Below, piece after piece: positions 8,302 through 16,983 of a stretch of DNA of 64,000 bases. Each line of letters begins with the position of its first letter. Positions within the stretch are counted from its first letter, which is position 1. A program made the position numbers and the translations under genes. Under the pieces are notes generated by a model. That model was not told the DNA's origin, searched no databases, and saw only the letters and a list, made by a program, of their open reading frames with translations. This stretch comes from an uncultured Atopobiaceae bacterium. GTDB taxonomy: Bacteria; Actinomycetota; Coriobacteriia; Coriobacteriales; Atopobiaceae. Location: assembly GCA_934792625.1 (NCBI GenBank), contig CAKVON010000002.1:62001-126000 (forward strand). The letters run 5' to 3'.

Positions 8302-9807
8302 CTACTTTCCCGCCATGGCCAGGGAAATCTCCTTGACCGGGGCGTCCTTGCCGGGATACGTGCCCATGACCTTGCCCTCGAACAGGACCACGATGCGGTC
8401 GGAGAGCTTGAGCACCTCGTCAAAGTCAGCGCTGATCAGAAGAATCGCGCACCCGTTGTCGCGCTCCTTGATCATGGCGTCGTGGACGAAGTTTGTGGCT
8501 CCGACATCGAGGCCGCGCGTGGGATAGACGGCCACCAGGGCGGAGTGGCTACCCTCGAGCTCGCGAGCGAGAATGACCTTCTGCTGGTTTCCGCCAGACA
8601 GGCTGCCCGCACTCTGGTCGACGGAGGAGCAGCGAATGTCGTTCTTCTCCCTCATCGCCTCGGCGAACTCGTGGATCGCGGCGTTCTTGAGCCAGGCACC
8701 GTGTGCGGCGGAGAAGCGCGGCGAGTCGGTCTGCTTGAGGACGAGGTTCTCGGCGATCGACATGTCGCCGACCAGGCCCATCGTATTGCGGTCCTCGGGA
8801 ACGTCTGCCACGCCCTCATCGATGAAGCTGCGGGCGGAGTAGAACGCGACGCCCTCCCCACCGATCTTGACCTCGCCGGAATCGGGCGTGGCAAGACCGG
8901 TGATAACCTGCGCGAGCTGGGACTGTCCGTTGCCGTCGATGCCCGCGACGCCGAGAATCTCGCCGCGGTGCAGCGTCAGCGAGACGTCCGATAGGCCGCC
9001 GTGCTTGAGGTGAGGGTTGAGGGAAATGTGCTCGAGCGAGAGCACCTCCTCGCCCGCCTCGGTGACCTTCTCGTAATGGCTCTCGTGGAACTCGTGGCCG
9101 ATCATGAGGTCGGCAAGCTGCTGCGCGGTGACCTTGTCGGCATCGAGCGTGGTGACGGACTCTCCCGCACGCAGAATCGTGACCTTGTCGGAGACGTGCA
9201 TCACCTCTCGCATCTTGTGCGAGATGAAGATCACGGACTTTCCCTCGGCCTTGAGCGAGTCGATGATCTTGAATAGGCCCTCGACTTCGAGGTCGGTGAG
9301 AACCGCCGTCGGCTCGTCAAGGATCAGCAAGTCGGCACCGCGATACAGGGCCTTTAGAATCTCGACCCTCTGCTGCATGCCAATCGACATCTCGCTCACG
9401 CGGGAGTTGAGGTCGACCTCGAGGCCATAGCGCTCGGCAATCTCGCGAATCTTCGCCTCGTCGTCCGCACGATCCAAAAGAGCGGACTTGCCCTTCGTGC
9501 CAAGCACGATGTTCTCGAAGCCGGTCATGGCATCAATCAGCATAAAGTGCTGGTGCACCATGCCGATGCCCATCTCGACTGCGGCACGAGGACTCGCAAT
9601 CCTGGCCTCTTTACCGCGATAGAAGATCTTGCCGCCGGTCGGCTGGTACAGGCCCACGAGAACGTTCATGAGCGTGGACTTTCCGGCGCCGTTCTCTCCG
9701 AGCAGGGTGTGGACCTCGCCCTCCTGGACGCTCAGGTTTACGTCCTTGTTGGCGAAGAAGGTCCCGAAGCACTTGCTCACGTGCTCCATCCGCAGCAGTT
9801 CCGCCAC
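8302..9807 (-). CDS. Nucleoside ABC transporter ATP-binding protein (two fused ABC domains)
   Basis: The 501-residue protein holds two ABC domains in one chain, as in RbsA, MglA and YufO. The first has Walker A GENGAGKST at 37-45 and signature MSIGMQQRVEI. The second has the degenerate Walker A GIDGNGQSQLA, usual for this class, and the intact signature SGGNQQKVILA. I place the start at a GTG (9807) because GGGGGAGG stands 5 bases upstream; upstream in-frame starts at 9822 and 9852 lack such a site. It is the first gene of the operon, and an operator-like inverted repeat lies 51 bases upstream. Confidence 0.94.
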   Translation of the reverse strand: MAELLRMEHVSKCFGTFFANKDVNLSVQEGEVHTLLGENGAGKSTLMNVLVGLYQPTGGKIFYRGKEARIASPRAAVEMGIGMVHQHFMLIDAMTGFENIVLGTKGKSALLDRADDEAKIREIAERYGLEVDLNSRVSEMSIGMQQRVEILKALYRGADLLILDEPTAVLTDLEVEGLFKIIDSLKAEGKSVIFISHKMREVMHVSDKVTILRAGESVTTLDADKVTAQQLADLMIGHEFHESHYEKVTEAGEEVLSLEHISLNPHLKHGGLSDVSLTLHRGEILGVAGIDGNGQSQLAQVITGLATPDSGEVKIGGEGVAFYSARSFIDEGVADVPEDRNTMGLVGDMSIAENLVLKQTDSPRFSAAHGAWLKNAAIHEFAEAMREKNDIRCSSVDQSAGSLSGGNQQKVILARELEGSHSALVAVYPTRGLDVGATNFVHDAMIKERDNGCAILLISADFDEVLKLSDRIVVLFEGKVMGTYPGKDAPVKEISLAMAGK

Positions 9808-9857
9808 GTCGCCCTCCCCCATTCGATGCGTACTCACGAAGGCAAGGCCCACGTGAC

Positions 9858-9882
9858 GTTATGCTTACCAAATGAGCATAAC
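9858..9882 (-). promoter_or_regulatory. Operator-like inverted repeat upstream of the nucleoside transporter operon
   Basis: GTTATGCTTA (9858-9867), CCAAA, TGAGCATAAC (9873-9882) form 10-base arms with a single mismatch. The element lies between the GTG start of the ATPase gene and the shared upstream region, in a locally AT-rich stretch where the promoter should be. It looks like a binding site for a dimeric repressor. I see no purine riboswitch fold here. Confidence 0.5.
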
Positions 9883-9971
9883 CCAGCAGCGTAACGTATG
9901 AATTACAAATTGTGTCAGTTATCGGAATCACACCAACTCATCGACCATTTGCTGCCCGTTCGGCCCAAAAG

Positions 9972-10012
9972 ACGCCCCCTCGTCCCAACCAATCCGTGGG
10001 GCAAGGGGGCGT
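9972..10012 (-). terminator. Intrinsic terminator after the amino-acid-binding lipoprotein gene
   Basis: ACGCCCCCT (9972-9980) and AGGGGGCGT (10004-10012) form a perfect 9-base stem. Read on the minus strand it is followed by CTTTT, 43 bases after the stop at 10055. It insulates the solute-binding gene from the nucleoside transporter operon. Confidence 0.7.
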
Positions 10013-10040
10013 ATGGCGAGCGATGATAAATAACGCTGGC

Positions 10041-10049
10041 GAGAAGAAC
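10041..10049 (+). repeat. Dispersed word GAGAAG-AAC near a stop codon
   Basis: This intergenic copy lies 5 bases past the stop codon (10055-10057) of the solute-binding gene. Confidence 0.6.
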
Positions 10050-10054
10050 CGTGG

Positions 10055-10903
10055 CTAGATGCTGTCAGCCATGTCGCCGAACCACTTCTTCTTGAGCTCC
10101 TCCATCGAGCCGTCGTCCTCCATCTTCTTCAGGACCTCGTTGATCTTCTCCGTAAGCGCCGGGTTGTCCTTGGAGACGACGATGCCATACTGCTCGCCAG
10201 TAGGAATCTCGAGGGAGACCGCAAGGTCGGTGTAGGAGTTCTCGCACATATACTGCATGACCGGCAGGTCGTTGACGCAGGCGTCATACAGGCCCGACTC
10301 GACACCGGTCATGGTCTGGATGGAGTCGTCGAGCGAGACGAGCGTGGCGTTGGGAAGCGTCTCCTTGATCCAGGCCTCGCCTGTGGTACCCGCCTGAGCC
10401 GCGATCTTGACATCGGACTTGTTGAGCTTCTCGGTCGAGTCGAAGTCGCCCTTCTTGTCTGCCAGGACGACGACGCCCTGGTTGGAGTCCATGTACGGGT
10501 CGGAGAAGTCGATCTCCTTCCGACGCTCATCGGTGATGGATATCGAACCGATGGAGATGTCCGCGTGCCCGCCCTGCTTGATGGTGGGGATGATCGTGTC
10601 GAACTTTTGGTCGGGAAGCCAGTTCGGGCTAAGTCCGAGCTCCTCGGCGATCTTGTTGCCGAGGTCGATGTCGAAGCCCTTGGCCTTCCCGTTCTCGAGC
10701 CACTCCATCGGGATGTAACCATAGTTCGTGACGATCGTCAGCTTGCCGTCCTCGACGAGCGTGATCTTATCGGCTGCCGCAGCGGCAGTCGTGGCTGCCT
10801 TCTCACCGCTGCCACCACACCCAACGAGGCCGACCGTGAGTGCCGATCCGGCAGCAAAGAGACCGAGCTTGAGGAAGTCCCTCCTCGAATACATGTTGGC
10901 CAT
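10055..10903 (-). CDS. Amino-acid ABC transporter substrate-binding lipoprotein (SBP family 3)
   Basis: The 282-residue protein is a periplasmic-binding-type domain for polar amino acids. The start MANMYSRRDFLKLG has AAGGGGGAG upstream, a twin-arginine-like RR at 7-8 and a lipobox cysteine at 29. Family landmarks are NYGYIPMEWLENGKAKGFDIDL, ADISIGSISITDERRKEIDFS and AQAGTTGEAWI. No permease or ATPase of an amino-acid importer is adjacent, so it must use a system encoded elsewhere. It has its own terminator and probably its own promoter. The specific amino acid is not readable. Confidence 0.92.
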   Translation of the reverse strand: MANMYSRRDFLKLGLFAAGSALTVGLVGCGGSGEKAATTAAAAADKITLVEDGKLTIVTNYGYIPMEWLENGKAKGFDIDLGNKIAEELGLSPNWLPDQKFDTIIPTIKQGGHADISIGSISITDERRKEIDFSDPYMDSNQGVVVLADKKGDFDSTEKLNKSDVKIAAQAGTTGEAWIKETLPNATLVSLDDSIQTMTGVESGLYDACVNDLPVMQYMCENSYTDLAVSLEIPTGEQYGIVVSKDNPALTEKINEVLKKMEDDGSMEELKKKWFGDMADSI

Positions 10904-11156
10904 GACGCTCCCCCTTCGTTTTGGCGATCGCAGCCCGCGATGGCCGGCTTCCGTTAGCATTCGCGCGACCATGCGGCCTCGCGTTTGCTTGGGGAGCATG
11001 CTACGAGCCAAACGCCTTCGTGAGCTACGTTGCAGGCCCACTCGAGAGCAGGTGTTAGCTACGGGGAAACAGTCGGGCAATTTGGCATAGTTTTGGTTAT
11101 GTCACGAAACCAATTGGTCTGACACCAGGAAACAAATGGGAAAACGTCGCCCTGCC
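10904..11156. other. Intergenic region upstream of the solute-binding gene
   Basis: The 253 bases between the DUF512 gene stop and the solute-binding gene contain no convincing gene. They become AT-richer towards 11080-11150, where the promoter should be. A 10-base palindrome ACCAATTGGT sits at 11109-11118, and CATA...TATG half-sites occur at 11086-11101. I found no consensus -35/-10 pair. Confidence 0.4.
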
Positions 11157-12563
11157 CTAAGCGTTTGCGATTCTGCCGAGAAGTGCCGCGAGCTCGGTGG
11201 GCGAGGTCTGGGAGACGTGGCAGGCACCGCCCCGGCGGACGATTTCCGCCTCGATGTCCGCATGGGTGAAGTCATCGAGCGTCACGTCGGCAAAGTTGAA
11301 CATGCTCTCGGGAAGCACGACATCGGTCGAGGCAAGGTCGTCCGGCAGCTGCGCCAGGAGGTCACAGCCCACGATAAGCCCCGTGACGTTGACGTCACCA
11401 CCGTAATAGTCGTTGTGGATGGGACGCTCCCCTACGTGAGGCACCAAGCCCCACTCTCGGCATAGCCTGCCAACGACGCCCTCGGCCGCCTCGCCACAGA
11501 CGAGAAGCACGCGACGACCGCGCGACTCAAGACAGCTGGAAATGGCCGCAACCTCGTCGCCCTTCTCGGCAAGGACGAGGTCGGTCTCGTCGATGAAGCT
11601 GCGCAGCATGCCGATGCCGTCGTAGAACTGCGGGTAGCCGTCGTAGGTCTCGGCAGGGGGAACATCGACGCGGGCGTCAAGGTAGAACTCGTCGGAGAGC
11701 TGGAACAGCGTGCGACCACACCGCTCGCGGGCGCGCCGCTGGAATGGGCGGATGATCTCGATGACGTTGCGCGACGCCTCGACGTCCTCAGAGAAGGAGC
11801 TCGAGAAGTTCGTGCTGTACTTGGTGTAGCCGAGCGGGACCACGGCGAGCGAGGTTACCTGGGGGTGTGCCTCGACCCACTCGAGAGTGCGACGGAACTC
11901 GTTGCCGTCGTTGTAGCCAGGGCACAAGACGATCTGGGCATGGATCTCGATGCCCGCCTCGCAGAGGCGCTCGAGCACGTCCATGCCCCTCTGCGCGTTA
12001 CGTCCCATGAGGCGCGCGCGGCACTCGGGCGAGACCGCGTGGAGCGAGACGTTCATGGGCTCGAGGCGCCATTGGATGACGCGCTCGACGTCGTTGTCGC
12101 TCATGTTGGTGAGCGTGACGAAGTTGCCCTGCAGAAAGCTCAGGCGATAGTCGTCGTCACGCAGGTACAGGGTCGAGCGAACCTCCTTGGGAAGCATCTG
12201 CATGAAGCAGAAGACGCAGGCGTTCCTGCAGGTCCTGATGCCGTCGAACAGAACGTCGGAGAACTCGATGCCCCAGTCCTGGCCGACCTCGCGGGTGAGC
12301 TCGCAGTAGTACTCCTCACCGGCGGCATCGGTAAGCTCGAGCTCGACCTCGCCATCGGAGGCCTCCCAGCGCCAGGTGATGATGTCGTCGAGCTCGACGC
12401 CATTGACGGTGTCGACGCGCAGGCCTGGGTAGAGCCCCTCTCGCTCCGCAGGGCTTCCAGGCTCGACGGACGCGATCCAGGCACCCTTGCGCGGGGCTTC
12501 GATGGGGGCATAGTCGGCACGGGTGCGTTCGCCGGCGCCGGGCAGGTCGGAGGCCTTGCTCAT
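11157..12563 (-). CDS. DUF512-family radical SAM protein with N-terminal PDZ-like domain
   Basis: The 468-residue protein starts with a PDZ-like segment (about residues 25-60, GAWIASVEPGSPAEREGLYPG), then the radical SAM cluster motif CRNACVFCF with Cys112, Cys116 and Cys119, then the DUF512 C-terminal domain. Members occur next to der in many Gram-positive and actinobacterial genomes, but the reaction is not established. Its start overlaps the ispH stop by 4 bases. Between this gene and der lies a block holding ppk2, a transporter and a binding protein, which may have interrupted an older neighbourhood. Confidence 0.88.
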   Translation of the reverse strand: MSKASDLPGAGERTRADYAPIEAPRKGAWIASVEPGSPAEREGLYPGLRVDTVNGVELDDIITWRWEASDGEVELELTDAAGEEYYCELTREVGQDWGIEFSDVLFDGIRTCRNACVFCFMQMLPKEVRSTLYLRDDDYRLSFLQGNFVTLTNMSDNDVERVIQWRLEPMNVSLHAVSPECRARLMGRNAQRGMDVLERLCEAGIEIHAQIVLCPGYNDGNEFRRTLEWVEAHPQVTSLAVVPLGYTKYSTNFSSSFSEDVEASRNVIEIIRPFQRRARERCGRTLFQLSDEFYLDARVDVPPAETYDGYPQFYDGIGMLRSFIDETDLVLAEKGDEVAAISSCLESRGRRVLLVCGEAAEGVVGRLCREWGLVPHVGERPIHNDYYGGDVNVTGLIVGCDLLAQLPDDLASTDVVLPESMFNFADVTLDDFTHADIEAEIVRRGGACHVSQTSPTELAALLGRIANA

Positions 12564-13405
12564 AGATCTCCCCCACAGAGAAGTGCGATTTGCCTGCGAA
12601 CGAGCTCTATCTGGGCGGCAGGAGTAGAAGCGCCCGCGGTTATGCCCACAAGCGAAACGTCAGTAAACCAAGAGGGATCGAGCTCGTCGGCACGCTCGAC
12701 ATGGTGAGAGTTGGCGCAGGCGGAGGCACAGATCTCGGCCAGGCGCGTGGTGTTGGCGGAGTTGCGGCCTCCGATGACTACCATGGCGTCCGCCCGCTCT
12801 GCCAGCTCTGCCGCGGCAGCCTGACGCTCGGAGGTCGCCTCGCAAATGGTGTTGAGGACGCGAAGGTCCTCGACGCGACAGGAGAGCTCGGCGACAATCT
12901 CACGCAGAAGCGATCGCGACTGGGTGGTCTGGACGACCACGCCAACCTTTCGCCCGAGCTCGACATGGTCGAGGTCTGCGACGCTCCCGACAACGGCGGC
13001 GCCTTGAGCATGACCGAGGATCCCTTCGACCTCCGGGTGCCCGGATTCGCCGACGACGACCACCCGATAACCCTCACGGCCGAGACGCTCTGCCGCATGT
13101 TGGACCTTCTTGACGTAGGGGCACGTGGCATCGATCACCTGGAGACCGCGAGCGCGGGCTCGTTCAACGACCGCCGGCACGACGCCGTGGGAACGGATGA
13201 CGACCGTGGGTGCGGTCGCCACCTCGACGTCGTCGGCGACGGTAACGCCATGCCGCTCCAGGTCGGAGACGACGATCGGGTTATGGATGAGCGGACCCAA
13301 AGTCTGGACCTCGCCGCCCTTCTCGGCAGCGTCCGTGACCATCTTGAGGGCGCGTTCCACGCCGTAGCAGGCGCCCGCCTGGCTTGCCACCTCGATGCTT
13401 ACCAT
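12560..13405 (-). CDS. ispH: 4-hydroxy-3-methylbut-2-enyl diphosphate reductase
   Basis: IspH carries out the last step of the MEP pathway, making IPP and DMAPP with a [4Fe-4S] cluster. The 281-residue protein has the three cluster cysteines at 13 (GACYGVERA), 95 (DATCPYVKK) and 188 (NTICEAT), plus LIHNPIV with the conserved histidine. It is downstream of plsC and cmk, a common order. Together with dxr and ispG at 25-28 kb it shows that the organism uses the MEP route. Confidence 0.97.
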   Translation of the reverse strand: MVSIEVASQAGACYGVERALKMVTDAAEKGGEVQTLGPLIHNPIVVSDLERHGVTVADDVEVATAPTVVIRSHGVVPAVVERARARGLQVIDATCPYVKKVQHAAERLGREGYRVVVVGESGHPEVEGILGHAQGAAVVGSVADLDHVELGRKVGVVVQTTQSRSLLREIVAELSCRVEDLRVLNTICEATSERQAAAAELAERADAMVVIGGRNSANTTRLAEICASACANSHHVERADELDPSWFTDVSLVGITAGASTPAAQIELVRRQIALLCGGDL

Positions 13406-13413
13406 GTGCGAAC

Positions 13414-14166
13414 CTACATCTTTCCGGGGTGCTCGTCGCGAAGCTCGTCGCGCAGGCGGATGACCTCGTCCCAGGCGGCCTGCTCCATGGCGACAACCTG
13501 CTCCTTGCGGCCGAGGCCCTCGAAGCGGTCGAAGTCGAGCGGTTGGCCGACCTTGCAGTAGACCTTGCCCGGGCGCGGAATGTGCTTGCCGCGCGGGGTG
13601 ATGTCACGCGCGCCGACGATGGCCATGGGGATGACCTTGGTGTGGGCCATCTTGGCCATGAGGGCGAAGCCGCCATGCAAGACGGAAGGCTCGCCCGCCT
13701 TGACGCGGGTCCCCTCGGGATAGATGAGCAGGCTCTCGCCCGCCTGGAGCGAGCGCTGCGCGCGTCGAAGCGCCTTGACGTCGGCGGTGCCGCGCTCGAC
13801 GGGAATTCCGCCGATCACCGACAGGACCGCACGCATGATGCCGACCTTGTTGAACTCGCTCTTGTAGATGGCCCTCGTGTTGCGACCCGCGTAGTACAGC
13901 TCGCAGTAAGGGACGATGGGGTCGAGCATCGAGACGTGGTTCATGACGATGACGCAGCCGCGCTTTTTCGTTGCGTCGAGAAGGACCTGCCTGTCCTCGG
14001 TCTCCCAGCGCCACATGAGCTTGGTCCATAGCCACACGACGGCGACGATGACACGCAGCAGGAGCTTGGACAGGACCGGGAACTGCGCCATTCGACTGTC
14101 CCAATAGGCCTCGGGCTTGTTGCCGATGAGCCTCATGGGGGTGTCTGACTCGGCGGATTTAGGCAT
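13414..14166 (-). CDS. plsC: 1-acylglycerol-3-phosphate O-acyltransferase (PlsC)
   Basis: The 250-residue membrane-associated enzyme acylates lysophosphatidate to phosphatidate. A hydrophobic helix (about 33-50) precedes the catalytic HX4D box NHVSMLD (His77, Asp82). YPEGTR lies near residue 138. The ATG at 14166 follows GTGGGGGTG and overlaps the cmk stop by 8 bases; an internal ATG at 14136 (MRLIGNK) is also possible. It follows the PlsY step encoded at 2-2.7 kb. Confidence 0.92.
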   Translation of the reverse strand: MPKSAESDTPMRLIGNKPEAYWDSRMAQFPVLSKLLLRVIVAVVWLWTKLMWRWETEDRQVLLDATKKRGCVIVMNHVSMLDPIVPYCELYYAGRNTRAIYKSEFNKVGIMRAVLSVIGGIPVERGTADVKALRRAQRSLQAGESLLIYPEGTRVKAGEPSVLHGGFALMAKMAHTKVIPMAIVGARDITPRGKHIPRPGKVYCKVGQPLDFDRFEGLGRKEQVVAMEQAAWDEVIRLRDELRDEHPGKM

Positions 14167-14863
14167 GCGCACCCCCACGGGCCTGGGCATCGTCGATAAG
14201 CCGCTCGATGCGCCGACACACCTCGTCGACGCTAAGGTTGGAGGAGTCGATGTGCACGGCGTCATCGGCAGCGACCAAAGGCGATGCCTTACGGGTGGAG
14301 TCGATCCTGTCACGCCTCTCAATGTCGGCGAGGATCTTGCGCTCCTCGTCGGCGTCGACGCGCTCGTCGGCCTTGTCGGCATCGCCGCCCTCACGCTGGA
14401 CGGCACGACGATGGGCCCGGGCCGCGGCGTCGGCGGTCAAAAATACCTTGACCTCGGCATTGGGGTAGACGGCGGTTCCGATGTCACGGCCCTCGGCCAC
14501 GACACTGTCCTTCTCGCCAACGGCACGCTGGAGGGCGACCATGGCAACACGGACCTCGGGCACCGCGGAGACGACCGAGACGTTCTGGTCGACACGGGCG
14601 GTGCGGATGGCCTCGGTGACGTCGGCGCCGTTGACGACGACACGCTGGACGTCGCCGTCCTGCACGAAGGAGATGTCCATGGCGCGGGCGACGTCTGCCA
14701 CGGCCGCCTCGTCGGTGAGGTCGACATCGTGCTCGAGGCACTCGAGCGCGACGCTGCGGTACATCGCCCCGGTGTCGAGGTAGGTAAGACCACGCCTGCG
14801 GGCGATCTCGTGGGCTACGGTGGATTTGCCGGACCCCGCGGGTCCGTCGATTGCGACGATCAA
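14159..14863 (-). CDS. cmk: Cytidylate kinase
   Basis: Cmk phosphorylates CMP and dCMP to the diphosphates. The 234-residue protein begins MIVAIDGPAGSGKST with the P-loop at residues 7-15, followed by YLDTGAMYR and later VAEGRDIGTAVYPNAEVKVFL, the standard family landmarks. It overlaps the preceding histidine phosphatase gene by 4 bases and plsC by 8, so the three are likely co-translated. Confidence 0.97.
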   Translation of the reverse strand: MIVAIDGPAGSGKSTVAHEIARRRGLTYLDTGAMYRSVALECLEHDVDLTDEAAVADVARAMDISFVQDGDVQRVVVNGADVTEAIRTARVDQNVSVVSAVPEVRVAMVALQRAVGEKDSVVAEGRDIGTAVYPNAEVKVFLTADAAARAHRRAVQREGGDADKADERVDADEERKILADIERRDRIDSTRKASPLVAADDAVHIDSSNLSVDEVCRRIERLIDDAQARGGAHA

Positions 14864-15534
14864 GCGAACTCCCCTCGCGAGCTGTCGGCGTTGTAGACGT
14901 CCGGGTCGCCGAGCCGGTTGCGGACCTCCTCGGGGGTCAGGCCGAAGGCGGCAAGAGAGAACTCGTTGCCGTCACACGTCATGACCATGGACGCGACGTT
15001 GCCGATCTTCATGTGATAGAACTCCTCGAGACTCGAGGTGTAGGCGGCCGCCAGCGCGGCGCGCATGAAGCCGCCGTGCGTGACGCAGGCGACCCTGCCC
15101 TCGACGCCCTTGAGCGTGTCGAGCATCGATTGCGCCCTTACGACGAAGTCCTCGAAGCTCTCGCCGCCAGGACAGGGCTTGGACAGGCCATCATCGTCGA
15201 AGGGCCACGGGAAACGATATCCCATGTCGGCGATCTCGTCATAGTCGACGCCCTCGATAACACCGAAATTAATCTCGGCAAGGCGATCGTCGATGACGAC
15301 CTCGATGCCAAGGTGCTCCGCCGCGACGGCCGCGATGGACAGACAACGGGACAGCGGCGAGCAGAAAATGTGGTCGGGCTTCCAACAGACAAGCGCGTCG
15401 ATCGCGCGCCTTCGCTGGGCGTCACCCGCGGGCGACAGGTACACGTCCTTCACGCCCGAGTACCAGTGCTGCACGTTGGAGACGGTCTCGGGGTGACGCA
15501 TGAACAGGACTCGGGAGGTTTCGATCTCGGGCAC
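14860..15534 (-). CDS. Histidine phosphatase (phosphoglycerate-mutase superfamily)
   Basis: The protein of 224 residues starts at a GTG (15534) with AAAGGAG upstream and shares one base with the rluB stop (TAGTG). The phosphohistidine motif is FMRHPETVSN with His14; most relatives have RHG, here RHP. FGVIEGVDYDEI and VTHGGFMRA supply the second histidine region. The substrate (phosphosugar, alpha-ribazole phosphate or another ester) cannot be read from the sequence. Placement between rluB and cmk gives no clear functional link. Confidence 0.88.
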   Translation of the reverse strand: MPEIETSRVLFMRHPETVSNVQHWYSGVKDVYLSPAGDAQRRRAIDALVCWKPDHIFCSPLSRCLSIAAVAAEHLGIEVVIDDRLAEINFGVIEGVDYDEIADMGYRFPWPFDDDGLSKPCPGGESFEDFVVRAQSMLDTLKGVEGRVACVTHGGFMRAALAAAYTSSLEEFYHMKIGNVASMVMTCDGNEFSLAAFGLTPEEVRNRLGDPDVYNADSSRGEFA

Positions 15535-16328
15535 TATCGCTCCTTTTGGGTCGGCCGAAGAAGCGCGTCGGTCTCCCGGTCGTCCAGAAGTCTCCACGCA
15601 CCCTCGGCGAGGCCGTCAAGCCCCAATGGTCCGAACGCATCGCGGTGCAGTCGCACCACGGGATGTCCAATGGCCTCAAGCATACGCTTGACCTGATGCT
15701 TGCGACCCTCGTGAATGGTGAGCGCGACGATCGAGCGGCCACGTGCCGAACCGCCACGAAGGACGGGGCGGGCCTCGGCGCGGCGCGGGTCCAGCACGAC
15801 CGCCTTGGCAGGCGAGCACGGACCGTCGTCGAGCGTGATGCCGCGGCGCAGTGGAACGAGCTCGGCATCCGAGACCCGACCGCCCACGAGCGCGACATAG
15901 CGCTTCTCGACATGGTGGGACGGGTGGAGAAGGGCGTGCGAGGCATCTCCGTCCGTCGTGAACAGCAGAAGGCCCGTCGTATCGCGGTCCAGCCTGCCCA
16001 CCGGGAAGAGGCCAGGATAGCGATCGCACGGCACGAGCTCGGCGACGCAGGCGTCCGCGTGCGGGTCCCGCATGGTGGTGACGTAGCCTGCGGGCTTGTT
16101 GAGTATGAGGTAGGTCGGACGGTCGGCTATCGAGAAGACCTGCCCGTCGACGGTAACGACGTCATGGGCGGGGTCCACCTTCGAGCCGAGCTCCGTCACG
16201 ACGATGCCGTTGACGCGCACGCGCCCGGCGGTCATGAGGGCCTCGGAGCCACGCCTGCTCGCGGCACCTGCGCGCGCAAGGAAACGTTGGAGGCGCATGG
16301 GCACGATGCGCTCGTCAGGCCTAAGCAT
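15534..16328 (-). CDS. rluB: 23S rRNA pseudouridine synthase, RluB/RsuA family
   Basis: The 264-residue protein has an S4 RNA-binding domain (about 11-70, MRLQRFLARAGAASRRGSE) and a pseudouridine synthase domain with GRLDRDTTGLLL, catalytic Asp114. The order scpA-scpB-rluB-cmk is common in Gram-positives and supports RluB. I place the start at the ATG 16328, which overlaps the scpB stop by 8 bases and has GAGGGTGA upstream; MRLQRF at 16298 is the alternative. Confidence 0.93.
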   Translation of the reverse strand: MLRPDERIVPMRLQRFLARAGAASRRGSEALMTAGRVRVNGIVVTELGSKVDPAHDVVTVDGQVFSIADRPTYLILNKPAGYVTTMRDPHADACVAELVPCDRYPGLFPVGRLDRDTTGLLLFTTDGDASHALLHPSHHVEKRYVALVGGRVSDAELVPLRRGITLDDGPCSPAKAVVLDPRRAEARPVLRGGSARGRSIVALTIHEGRKHQVKRMLEAIGHPVVRLHRDAFGPLGLDGLAEGAWRLLDDRETDALLRPTQKER

Positions 16329-16980
16329 CGATATCGTCACCCTCGAGCTCGCGCTCCTCGTCGAGGTCGTCGGCGGCATCCTCGAGCGTGGACTCGATCG
16401 AGCGACCGCTCAGACGCTCGCGGATGAACTTGCGGGACTCCTCGTCCGGCGCAAACTGCTCGAGGTCGGGAAGCTCTCGCAGCGAACGCAGGCCGAACTT
16501 CTCGAGAAACGCTTGGGTCGTGCCGTACAGGATTGCCTGGCCCTTGTCGGCGGCACGGCCGACCTCGCGCACGAGGCCCTTGTCGACGAGCGAGGAGATG
16601 ACGCCGTCGGAATTGACGCCGCGCACCGCCTTGACGCCCTCGCGGGTCACGGGCTGGTGATAGGCGACGACGGCAAGCGCCTCGAGGGCAGCCTGCGAGA
16701 GCTTACGCGTGTCCCAGCTGAGGACGAGCGCCTCCACCTGGTCGTGGTACGCGGGATGCGTGAACATGCGCCATCCGCCCGCGACCTCGCGAAGCTGGAA
16801 GCCGCGGTTGGCGTCCGAGTACTCGGCGGCAAGCTCGGCGAGCGCCGAGGCAACCTCACCGGGAGCCATGCCCAGAACGCGGGCAAGGTCGGAGGCGCTG
16901 ACAGGGTCCCCGGAGACGAGCAGCATTGCCTCGAGCGCGGGCTTGACCGACGAGGCATCCAGCCTCTCGAGTTCGTTCAT
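16321..16980 (-). CDS. scpB: Segregation and condensation protein B
   Basis: ScpB is the winged-helix kite subunit of the SMC-ScpAB condensin. The 219-residue sequence shows AMLLVSGDPVSASDLARVLG and LSQAALEALAVVAYHQPVTR, the two winged-helix landmarks, and an acidic tail (DDLDEERELEGDDIDA). It starts 3 bases after scpA. Confidence 0.96.
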   Translation of the reverse strand: MNELERLDASSVKPALEAMLLVSGDPVSASDLARVLGMAPGEVASALAELAAEYSDANRGFQLREVAGGWRMFTHPAYHDQVEALVLSWDTRKLSQAALEALAVVAYHQPVTREGVKAVRGVNSDGVISSLVDKGLVREVGRAADKGQAILYGTTQAFLEKFGLRSLRELPDLEQFAPDEESRKFIRERLSGRSIESTLEDAADDLDEERELEGDDIDA

Positions 16981-16983
16981 CCT

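Noticed and set aside
9808..10054. Purine riboswitch before the nucleoside transporter operon
   Set aside because: None of the conserved loop and junction sequences of the purine aptamer is present; only an inverted repeat is seen.
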